This document shows, piece after piece, positions 24,169-30,698 of a DNA stretch of 64,000 nt. The stretch's first letter is position 1. Each line of letters starts with the position of its first letter. The notes under the pieces were generated by a model. That model saw only the letters and a list, made by a program, of their open reading frames with translations. It was not told the origin of the DNA and searched no databases. The position numbers and the translations under genes were made by a program. The stretch is from Pseudooceanicola algae (GTDB lineage Bacteria > Pseudomonadota > Alphaproteobacteria > Rhodobacterales > Rhodobacteraceae), in the NCBI RefSeq assembly GCF_003590145.2, contig NZ_CP060436.1:2266001-2330000 (forward strand), given 5' to 3'.

Positions 24169-24965
24169 GCCGCCGGATCGAAGCCGCGATGGCCATCGTC
24201 CTGGCCATCCTGTGGATTTCACCGCTGCTGTTCGCCCTTTGGGCGGCGTTTCATGGCGTCAGCGATGCGGTCAACTTCCGGCTGGCCGCCCCGCTGACGC
24301 TGGACAACTTCCGCACCGCCTGGGACGGCGCGCCATGGCTGCGCTATTTCTTCAACACCTTCGCCCTGGTGACCCTGATCCTGATCGGGCAATTCACGCT
24401 GTGCACGCTGGCGGGATTTGCCTTTGCGCAGGTTACCTTCAAGGGGCGCGACACGGTCTTCGTGCTGGTCCTGCTGCAGCTGTTCATCCTGCCCGAAGTG
24501 CTGATCGTCGAAAACTACCGCGTCGCGGCCTCGCTGGGGCTTATCGATACGCTGATGGGGATCGGCGCGCCCTACATGGCCTCGGCCTTCGGGATCTTCC
24601 TGATGCGCCAGACCTTCAAATCCGTGCCCAAGGACCTCGACGAAGCCGCACGCGTGGAGGGCTGCAATACCCTCGGCGTTCTCTGGCGCGTCTATGTGCC
24701 AGCCGCGCGGCCGACCTACCTGGCCTATGCGCTGGTGTCGATCTCGACCCACTGGAACAATTTCCTCTGGCCGCTGATCGTGACGAATTCAGACACCGCG
24801 CGCCCGTTGACCGTGGGACTGTCGCTGTTCGGCGCGCCGGAAAACGGCGTCGACATCTCGATCATCTCGGCCGCGACGATCATGATGATCGCGCCGCTCC
24901 TGATCGGGTTCCTGATCTTCCAGCGCCAGTTCGTGCAGGCCTTCCTGACGGCGGGCGTGAAGTAA
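24165..24965 (+). CDS. ugpE: UgpE-like ABC importer permease
   Basis: A 266-aa membrane protein of the MalG/UgpE class, with EAA loop DEAARVEGCNTLGVLWRVYVP and the conserved HWNNFLWPLIV near the C-terminus. The start at 24165 overlaps the stop of the UgpA-like gene. It is the last gene of the DeoR-Ugp operon and is followed by two hairpins. Confidence 0.9.
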   Translation: MSRRIEAAMAIVLAILWISPLLFALWAAFHGVSDAVNFRLAAPLTLDNFRTAWDGAPWLRYFFNTFALVTLILIGQFTLCTLAGFAFAQVTFKGRDTVFVLVLLQLFILPEVLIVENYRVAASLGLIDTLMGIGAPYMASAFGIFLMRQTFKSVPKDLDEAARVEGCNTLGVLWRVYVPAARPTYLAYALVSISTHWNNFLWPLIVTNSDTARPLTVGLSLFGAPENGVDISIISAATIMMIAPLLIGFLIFQRQFVQAFLTAGVK

Positions 24966-25007
24966 ACTGCCGGTCACTGGGGCCGTTAATCCCAGTGCCA
25001 GAGGCGC

Positions 25008-25031
25008 GCGGCCCCTTGACCGGGCCGCTTT
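25008..25031. terminator. Terminator between convergent genes
   Basis: A perfect 7-bp stem GCGGCCC/GGGCCGC with a 7-nt loop and a short TTT after it lies between the end of the importer operon and the end of the minus-strand Cys-rich gene. A second 7-bp hairpin (CACTGGG/CCCAGTG, 24975-24997) precedes it. Confidence 0.65.
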
Positions 25032-25035
25032 GGCT

Positions 25036-25527
25036 TCAGGGCATCTTGCAATCGTACATTCGCACCGAAGGTTTATCGCAGATGACACGCTCGGCCAGCG
25101 CCCTTCGGGCAGCCTGGCAGGCCTGCTGCTGATCGCTAAGCGCCGTTGCAACCGGCATGCACCGTTCCGCGACCCTGCTGAAGGGATAGGGGCAGCCTTT
25201 GATTATCCTCTGCGTTGACGCGAATCCCCGGATCATGCACTGGCCGCTTTGCGCGTTCCATACGGCGCCGCAGGCATTGCGGTATATCGTCGGTGTATTG
25301 TTCTGAACGCAGGTCCCGTAGGCCGTGCAGCCGGCCTCCGTATCCGTGACCAGTTTGCAATCCGCACTGATACCGTTGCAGATCTTGATGTCATCGCAGG
25401 CATGTCGCACGTCACCGCAGGCTTTTCTCGCGGCCTCGTAAAGATCATCGCATTGGTCCGCCTGCACTGACCCGGTGAAGCCGACCAGAACGCAAAGGAC
25501 GCTGACGAATTTGAAGAGGTGTTTCAC
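25036..25527 (-). CDS. Small secreted cysteine-rich protein, unknown
   Basis: A 163-aa exported protein. I chose GTG at 25527 because it opens a clean signal peptide (KHLFKFVSVLCVLVGFTGSVQA); an ATG 12 codons earlier (25563) would put charged residues before it. The mature part has 13 or 14 cysteines, spaced roughly every 8-12 residues in the first half (DQC, KAC, HAC, IC, DC, GC, TC), which suggests several disulfides in the periplasm. No family is recognised. It stands alone, convergent with the Ugp operon. Confidence 0.65.
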   Translation of the reverse strand: MKHLFKFVSVLCVLVGFTGSVQADQCDDLYEAARKACGDVRHACDDIKICNGISADCKLVTDTEAGCTAYGTCVQNNTPTIYRNACGAVWNAQSGQCMIRGFASTQRIIKGCPYPFSRVAERCMPVATALSDQQQACQAARRALAERVICDKPSVRMYDCKMP

Positions 25528-25943
25528 GGGATCTGCGCCTTTCCGGTCGTTGCAACGTGCCATATTCCATCAATAGGACATTCGACGCATTGGGCGTAGG
25601 AAAATTTCGTTTTGCCTGTGTTCGACTGGGTAAGACCCCCTGTGGGTTCTGGCGCAGAAGGTGGTGGCAAGGCCTCGCGATGCAGGGCATTCACGCCCGT
25701 ACGGTCCATCGCCGGGTGGCCCCAACGGCTCACTGATTTCCCTTCAGATCCAAAGCGAACCCTCAAGTTGACGCCCAGCCACAGACAGTAAGAACTGTGC
25801 CTTCTTGCTGCCTGTCCGCATTTTCGTTGCCTTGAGGCACTTCAATCACCCCTCCTTTTTACTTGAAGTATGAAATACCCTGTGGAAATGTCGGACCATC
25901 CCGCCCGCCAGGGCCGGAGCCGTTCATTTCCGGGAGGAATACC
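25528..25943. other. Intergenic region with no gene seen
   Basis: About 415 bp between the divergent Cys-rich and cupin genes. Codon bias and ribosome-site evidence for a gene are absent in all frames. The right end is AT-rich and contains a MarR-type candidate site (25860-25870). The rest shows nothing I can name. Confidence 0.5.
25860..25870. promoter_or_regulatory. TACTTGAAGTA site, candidate MarR operator
   Basis: An 11-bp near-perfect palindrome, TACTTGAAGTA, 74 bp before the cupin start. A close copy on the other strand (10 of 11, TACTTGAAGCA) lies before the MarR gene at 28625-28635, and a 9 of 11 copy lies before the 761-aa monooxygenase/reductase gene at 33030-33040. The shared motif suggests common control. 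Confidence 0.5.
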
Positions 25944-26369
25944 ATGACCGACACGGTTGTCCCCGTTGTCACCCGCTCTGCCGAGTTGGGAGAGAACACG
26001 TTGCAGTCGGGCGAATGCGTCCGCAAGTCCGGCGTCAGCCCGCAGCATACGCCTGCCAAGAAGATCTGGTTCGGCCGAGTGAGCAACGACCCCGGCCACC
26101 GTTCGCCGCCGCATCACCACGAGGAATGCGAGACCGGCGGCTATGTCCTGAAAGGCCACGGCCGGATCTACTTTGGCGAGGACTACCGCGACTTCATCGA
26201 CATGTACGAAGGGGATTTCGTCTTCGTCCCGCCCTACATGCCCCATGTCGAGGTCAACATGTCCACGACCGAGGAACTGGTCTGGCTGACCTGCCGCACC
26301 CCGGACAACCTGGTCACCAACCTGCCCGAGATCCCTGACGAGGCGCTGGAAGGCTACCGCCGCGCCTGA
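25944..26369 (+). CDS. Cupin-domain protein
   Basis: A 141-aa single-domain cupin. The start at 25944 follows GGGAGGAAT. Cupin motif 1 is visible as SPPHHHEECETGGYVLKGHGRIYFG (shown here in part), with His, His and Glu metal ligands near residues 51-55. Motif 2 is GDFVFVPPYMPHVEVN (about 92-107). It is too short for a gentisate or homogentisate dioxygenase, so it may be a small isomerase, a dioxygenase-like enzyme or a binding protein. It leads a three-gene unit with the FAH and SDR genes. Confidence 0.85.
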   Translation: MTDTVVPVVTRSAELGENTLQSGECVRKSGVSPQHTPAKKIWFGRVSNDPGHRSPPHHHEECETGGYVLKGHGRIYFGEDYRDFIDMYEGDFVFVPPYMPHVEVNMSTTEELVWLTCRTPDNLVTNLPEIPDEALEGYRRA

Positions 26370-26435
26370 CCCCTGCCCTCTCCCCTGCGCGACCTCCCCG
26401 GCCCCGAAACGGGCCACGCGAAAAAGGAAGACAAG

Positions 26436-27278
26436 ATGAAACTGCTTCGCTACGGCCCCGTCGGGTCGGAGAAACCCGGCATCCTTGATGATCAGGGCCG
26501 GATCCGCGATCTTTCGACCATCGTGCCCGAAATCGATGGCGCCGCCCTGTCGCCGGGGGGGCTGGCGCGCATCGCCGCCGCCGATCCCGCCGACCTTCCG
26601 CTGGTCGGGGGCACGCCGCGCCTCGGGTCCGCCATCGCGCGGCCGGCCAAGTTCCTTTGCGTCGGGCTCAACTACTCCGACCACGCCAGGGAGACCGGCA
26701 AGGAACCCCCCGAGGAACCGATCCTGTTCATGAAATCCACCAGCGCGCTTTGCGGCCCGAACGACGACGTGGAAATACCCCGCACCTCGGACCGGACTGA
26801 TTGGGAGGTCGAACTGGGCATCGTCATCGGCAGCACCGCGAAATACGTCCCGGAAGACCAGGCTCTGGACCACGTGGCGGGCTATGCGCTGGTCAATGAC
26901 GTGTCCGAACGCCGGTTCCAGTCCGAGCGGGGCGGCCAATGGGTCAAGGGCAAGAGCCATGACACCTTTGGCCCCGTCGGCCCCTGGATGGTCACGAAAG
27001 ACGAAATCGCGGATGTGCAGGACATCGACCTGTGGCTGGACGTGGACGGCACACGCCGCCAGACCGGCAACACCCGGACGATGATCTTCGGGGCCGCCTT
27101 CCTGGTGCACTACATCTCACAGTTCATGACGCTGGAACCGGGGGACATCATCGCTACCGGAACCCCGCCGGGCGTTGGCTTGGGCATGAAGCCCCCGACC
27201 TTCCTGAAGGCCGGGCAGGTCGTGACCCTTGGCGCAGCAGGCCTTGGCGAACAGCGCCAGGTGATGGTGCAGGCATGA
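26436..27278 (+). CDS. Fumarylacetoacetate hydrolase (FAH) family protein
   Basis: A 280-aa FAH-fold enzyme that cleaves or hydrolyses a C-C or C-N bond next to a 2-oxo group. It has the family landmarks KFLCVGLNYSDHA (about 72-84), PILFMKS (about 95), the metal-ligand segment DWEVELGIVIG (about 121-131), GYALVNDVSER and TGTPPGVGLGMKP (about 235-247). It resembles the ureidoglycolate lyase/2,4-diketo-3-deoxy-fuconate hydrolase branch more than fumarylpyruvate hydrolase. The stop overlaps the SDR start (ATGA). Confidence 0.88.
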   Translation: MKLLRYGPVGSEKPGILDDQGRIRDLSTIVPEIDGAALSPGGLARIAAADPADLPLVGGTPRLGSAIARPAKFLCVGLNYSDHARETGKEPPEEPILFMKSTSALCGPNDDVEIPRTSDRTDWEVELGIVIGSTAKYVPEDQALDHVAGYALVNDVSERRFQSERGGQWVKGKSHDTFGPVGPWMVTKDEIADVQDIDLWLDVDGTRRQTGNTRTMIFGAAFLVHYISQFMTLEPGDIIATGTPPGVGLGMKPPTFLKAGQVVTLGAAGLGEQRQVMVQA

Positions 27279-28084
27279 ACGTCGACTTCCACAAGGCCCG
27301 CGCGGCCCTGACGGACCTGACCGGCAAGACAGCCATCGTCACCGGCGGCGCCCGCGGTCAAGGCGCCGTCGAGGCCGAACTGCTGGCAAGCGCCGGCGCC
27401 GCGGTCCTGATCTGCGATGTCCTTGAAGACGAAGGGGCGGCTCTTGCCGCGCGGCTGAACGCCGAAGGACACAGTGCGCAGTTCCTGCAACTGGACGTCA
27501 CCTCGGAGGCCGGCTGGGCGCAGGCGATGGACATTGTGCGCGACTGGACAGGGCAGCTGGACGTTCTGGTCAACAACGCAGGCATCATCAACCGCAAGAT
27601 CATTCGCGACATGTCTGTCGAGGAATGGCGCAGGGTGCTGGACGTGAACGCCACCGGCGCCTTTATCGGGACCAGGCTGGGCGCGCCCCTGATGGCGCAG
27701 ACCGGTGGCGGCAGCATCGTCAACATTTCGTCCAACAGCGGGTTTTCCGGCCATTACGACCCGGCCTATACCGCGTCGAAATGGGCATTGCGCGGGCTGA
27801 CCCGGTCCGCCGCGATGGAGTTCGCCGAAGACGGCGTCCGTGTCAACGCGATCTGCCCCGGCCTGATCGTCACCGACCTCAACCGCAAGTCGCCGCACCT
27901 GGGGCCGATGATCGACATGACCCCGGCACAGCGCGCGGGTGAGGCCATCGAGGTGGCGCAACTGGTGCTTTTTCTTGCCTCCGAAGGCGCGTCCTTCATC
28001 ACCGGCGAGGATTTCGTGATCGACGGCGGCTTTACCGCGGGTGCGGCCTATCGTCGGGTCGCACGGGAAACCGGACTCCTGTGA
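27275..28084 (+). CDS. Short-chain dehydrogenase/reductase (SDR)
   Basis: A 269-aa classical SDR. The cofactor motif is TGGARGQG (about 22-29), followed by LDVTS, NNAG (about 89-92), the catalytic Ser in NISSNSG and the YxxxK pair YTASK (about 160-164). GxxxTDLNRK after PGL is the usual C-terminal part. It oxidises or reduces an alcohol/ketone with NAD(H) or NADP(H). Overlap with the FAH gene suggests that the two act in series. It may work on the same pathway as the divergently arranged aromatic genes. Confidence 0.9.
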   Translation: MNVDFHKARAALTDLTGKTAIVTGGARGQGAVEAELLASAGAAVLICDVLEDEGAALAARLNAEGHSAQFLQLDVTSEAGWAQAMDIVRDWTGQLDVLVNNAGIINRKIIRDMSVEEWRRVLDVNATGAFIGTRLGAPLMAQTGGGSIVNISSNSGFSGHYDPAYTASKWALRGLTRSAAMEFAEDGVRVNAICPGLIVTDLNRKSPHLGPMIDMTPAQRAGEAIEVAQLVLFLASEGASFITGEDFVIDGGFTAGAAYRRVARETGLL

Positions 28085-28093
28085 CCCCGAGTC

Positions 28094-28122
28094 GAACGTG
28101 GGCCCCGGCGGGGCCTGCGTTC
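28094..28122. terminator. Bidirectional terminator
   Basis: Stem GAACG..GGCCCC / GGGGCC..CGTTC (11 pairs, interrupted by a TG/TG mismatch) with a 3-nt loop. It lies between the convergent SDR and MarR genes and touches the MarR stop. TTTCTG follows at 28127. Confidence 0.7.
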
Positions 28123-28591
28123 AGGCTTTCTGCTTGCGGCGAATGTCGAGCATGATGGAAATCCCGCGCGCCGCATCTGCCTCTGAGACATCACGAAACA
28201 TCTCGTCGATCCATGTCAGATGCTCTGCGGTCATCTCGTCCATCAGGGCGCGGCCCTTTTCGGTGATCCGCACCAGAAAGGCGCGACGGTCCGAGGCAAG
28301 GTTCTGTCGCTCGACCAGACCTTCGGCCACCAACCGGTCGACCACACCCGTCACATTGCCGTTGGAGACCACGAGGTGCTGGGAAAGCTCGCTCATCTTC
28401 ATGCCTTCGGGCGCGGCATGAAGCGCCGCCAGCACGTCGAACCGGGGCAGCGTCGTTTCATACCCCGACCGCAGCCGTTCGCGCAGCTGGCCTTCGACAC
28501 AGCGCGTGGCCTTCAGCATCTGCAGCCACAACCTCAGCCTGTGTCGGGCCAGACCGTCATCGTTGATTTCATGCCGGGTCTGCTGGTCCAT
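28121..28591 (-). CDS. MarR-family transcriptional regulator
   Basis: A 156-aa regulator. The winged helix covers about 50-120, with LPRFDVLAALHAAPEGMKMSELSQHL, the recognition helix SNGNVTGVVDRLVAEGLVER and the wing LASDRRAFLVRITEKG. I chose ATG 28591 (GGCGGA upstream); an in-frame ATG at 28639 would add 16 residues. It lies downstream of the aromatic operon on the same strand, with its own promoter gap. A TACTTGAAG-type site there suggests autoregulation and control of both flanking operons, possibly by an aryl-CoA ligand. Confidence 0.9.
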   Translation of the reverse strand: MDQQTRHEINDDGLARHRLRLWLQMLKATRCVEGQLRERLRSGYETTLPRFDVLAALHAAPEGMKMSELSQHLVVSNGNVTGVVDRLVAEGLVERQNLASDRRAFLVRITEKGRALMDEMTAEHLTWIDEMFRDVSEADAARGISIMLDIRRKQKA

Positions 28592-28624
28592 GGGTCCGCC
28601 TGTTCCGCAAGTCTGCGTGGAAAT

Positions 28625-28635
28625 TGCTTCAAGTA
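28625..28635 (-). promoter_or_regulatory. TACTTGAAGCA site before the MarR gene
   Basis: The minus strand reads TACTTGAAGCA, ten of eleven bases the same as the palindrome before the cupin gene. It lies 34 bp before the MarR start, in the only AT-rich part of this gap, as expected for an autoregulatory operator. Confidence 0.45.
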
Positions 28636-28723
28636 TCAACCTAAGGCGGCAGAGGTAAAGGAAAAGATGCGAAACCGCAGCAGAATGGGCCAGGGCGGCG
28701 GTCAGCGACGCCGACCCCTTGCA

Positions 28724-29101
28724 TCACAAGAGCTTCCGTGGCGTCCCTTCGGCATCGACCGCGACCATGAGGACGTCAGCCTGAAAGATCTCACGCTGCG
28801 GCTCAGAGGCACCGGCCCAGGCGGAAAGAAGCAGGTTAAAGGAAGTGTTGCCCTTGCGGGTCAGCTCTGCCCGGATCTGGAAATCCTCGCCTGCGCGCAG
28901 AGCATCGCGAAAGGTCAGATCCTTGATCGACAGGATCAGCGCCTCGCCCCCCGAGGCCCGGCGCCCGGCCAGCCCCGCCGCCAGATCAAGCTGTGTCAGC
29001 ATCCAGCCACCGGTCACGGCGCCGCGCGGGGTCACCGCGTCAAGGGGCGCCATGGTCATCAGAACCGGCAAGGCCGCCGTCCCAACCCCGAGGTCAGTCA
29101 T
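28724..29101 (-). CDS. Acyl-CoA thioesterase-like hotdog protein
   Basis: A 125-aa single hotdog-fold protein of the YciA/acyl-CoA thioesterase kind. It has GAVTGGWMLTQLDLAAGLAG in place of the N-terminal helix, followed by SIKDLTFRDALRAGE and a central strand set. It would hydrolyse an aryl- or acyl-CoA to the free acid. Its start overlaps the end of the Rid gene by 8 nt. It ends the five-gene operon headed by the 761-aa monooxygenase/reductase. Confidence 0.8.
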   Translation of the reverse strand: MTDLGVGTAALPVLMTMAPLDAVTPRGAVTGGWMLTQLDLAAGLAGRRASGGEALILSIKDLTFRDALRAGEDFQIRAELTRKGNTSFNLLLSAWAGASEPQREIFQADVLMVAVDAEGTPRKLL

Positions 29102-29507
29102 GTGGAAGGACCGCTGTCGCCTCGATCTCGATCCGGGCTGCGTCCTCCATCAGACCGGTGACCTGAACCACGGCCATGGCGGGAAAGTGGCGGCCGATCA
29201 CCTCGCGGTAGGCGGCCCCGAAAGCGCGCAGATTGTCGAGGTATTCGCGTTTGTCGGTAATGTACCAGGTCAGGCGCACAAGGTGTTCGGGCCGCGCACC
29301 GGCTTCTGCAAGGACAGCCACGATGTTCAACAGGGTCTGGCGGAACTGGCCCGCCATGTCGTGATGCTGCCATTCCTGATTGCCGGTCCAGCCGACCAGC
29401 CCGCCGGTAAAGAGGATGCGGCCCTCGGCCAGAACGCCGTTGGCATAGCCCTTGGCCGGCATCCAGCCATCAGGTTGAAGGAACATGTGCGGGGTCAAAG
29501 CGGTCAT
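29094..29507 (-). CDS. Rid-family protein (enamine/imine deaminase-like)
   Basis: A 137-aa protein of the YjgF/YER057c/UK114 family, usually a trimer that hydrolyses enamines and imines. Family segments: GRILFTGGLVGWTG, FRQTLLNIVAVLAEAGARPEHLVRLTWYITD, and IEIEATAVL at the end. The Arg that defines active RidA (in FPARSCVEV of E. coli) is replaced here by Met (FPAMAVVQV, about 109-117), so it belongs to a non-RidA subgroup. The context fits: the fused enzyme encoded upstream may give a 2-amino-5-oxo-cyclohexene-type product, which is an enamine. This role is inference. Confidence 0.85.
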   Translation of the reverse strand: MTALTPHMFLQPDGWMPAKGYANGVLAEGRILFTGGLVGWTGNQEWQHHDMAGQFRQTLLNIVAVLAEAGARPEHLVRLTWYITDKREYLDNLRAFGAAYREVIGRHFPAMAVVQVTGLMEDAARIEIEATAVLPHD

Positions 29508-29523
29508 CTTCGGGTCTTTCCTG

Positions 29524-29958
29524 TCAGGTATCTGGGGCGTCGAGGTATCGCGACATGGACTGGCGCACGGGGTCCGGCCAGCGGGCAGCGCGGGCGCCGG
29601 ATCCGGAATCGAGGCTGGCGTAAATCACGGTGGCCTCGCCGGTAAAACGAAGTTCGCCGGCGCAGGTACAGCGCAGCGCGAAGCGGGCCGAGGCCCCACC
29701 GATGGCGGCCACCGAAAGCGAGAGATCCAGAAGATCTTCCAACCGCGACGGCGCCTCGAAACGAATGTGGATGTCGCCCATCGGCGTGCCGGTACCTTCG
29801 GTGGCGGCCATGGCCTTCCAACTGACGCCGACTGCATCCGCGAAGAAGCGTTCGATGAGGGCCGAGATCATCTCGAAATAACGGGGATAGAATACGATGC
29901 CCGCCGGGTCGCAGTGATTGAATTCGACCTGACGGCGGATGCTGAAAACCTGGGTCAC
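29524..29958 (-). CDS. 4-hydroxybenzoyl-CoA thioesterase-like protein
   Basis: A 144-aa hotdog thioesterase of the 4HBT class. The active-site motif is FNHCDPAGIVFYPRYFEMI (about 14-32), with Asp17 the expected nucleophile or base. The GTG start at 29958 overlaps the SDR stop (GTGA). It would release an aryl acid from CoA. It lies with a second thioesterase and a Rid gene in the operon of the 761-aa flavoprotein. Confidence 0.87.
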   Translation of the reverse strand: MTQVFSIRRQVEFNHCDPAGIVFYPRYFEMISALIERFFADAVGVSWKAMAATEGTGTPMGDIHIRFEAPSRLEDLLDLSLSVAAIGGASARFALRCTCAGELRFTGEATVIYASLDSGSGARAARWPDPVRQSMSRYLDAPDT

Positions 29959-30698
29959 GTCTCGCCCCCGGAGACGGAGATCGCCTGCCCCGTGACCATA
30001 TCCGACCCTTCCCCGCACAGCCAAAGGACAGCACGCGCCACGTCTTCGGGCGGCACGAGGCGCTGCATCGGGTTGGTGGCTTCCACCGTGGCGCGGGCCT
30101 CTTCGGGGCTGCGGCCGGTCTTGGCAACGATAGTGGCGATCGAGCGTTCGGTCATCTCCGTATCCAGAAAGCCGGGGCAGATGGCGTTGACGGTCACCCC
30201 CTTGCGGGCCTGCTCCAGCGCGACGGACTTCACCATGCCGACCACGCCGTGCTTGGCGGCCGCATAGGGCGCGACATAAGGATACCCTTTCAGCCCGGCG
30301 GTCGAGGCGATGGCGATCAGCCGCCCCCAGGGCTTGCCCTGCATCGCCCGCACGCCCTCCCGCAGGGTCAGGAAGGTGCCGGTCAAATTCACCGAGATCA
30401 TGCGTTCGAACGCGGCAAGTTCCGTCTTGGCGAAAGGCGCACTTGTCGAAGCACCGGCATTGGCCACAACGATATCCGGCGCCGCGTCTGCAACAGCACG
30501 TATCAGCGCCGCTTCGTCCGTCACATCGCAGACAACCGTCCGAATGCCCGGGTGGCATGCGGCGACCGCTTCAAGCGGTTCGATCCGGCGACCGCAGATC
30601 GTGACCTGCGCCCCCTCGCCCGCCAAAAGCGTGGCGATAACCGCCCCGACGCCGGACCCGCCACCGGTCACGAAGGCGCTGCGCCCCTCGAGCATCAT
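29955..30698 (-). CDS. Short-chain dehydrogenase/reductase (SDR)
   Basis: A 247-aa classical SDR. Cofactor motif TGGGSGVG (about 10-17), NAGAS, the Ser in AIASTAG and the YAAAK pair (about 146-150) are present, and PGFLDTEM follows. In aminobenzoyl-CoA gene sets an SDR acts as a 3-hydroxyacyl-CoA type dehydrogenase after the ring reduction, so this is a good candidate step. It overlaps both neighbours by 4 nt. Confidence 0.9.
   Translation of the reverse strand: MMLEGRSAFVTGGGSGVGAVIATLLAGEGAQVTICGRRIEPLEAVAACHPGIRTVVCDVTDEAALIRAVADAAPDIVVANAGASTSAPFAKTELAAFERMISVNLTGTFLTLREGVRAMQGKPWGRLIAIASTAGLKGYPYVAPYAAAKHGVVGMVKSVALEQARKGVTVNAICPGFLDTEMTERSIATIVAKTGRSPEEARATVEATNPMQRLVPPEDVARAVLWLCGEGSDMVTGQAISVSGGET

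Noticed and set aside
26436-27278. Fumarylpyruvate hydrolase of a gentisate pathway
   Set aside because: No gentisate dioxygenase or maleylpyruvate isomerase is present, the neighbouring cupin is far too short, and the sequence resembles the ureidoglycolate lyase/diketo-sugar-acid branch more.
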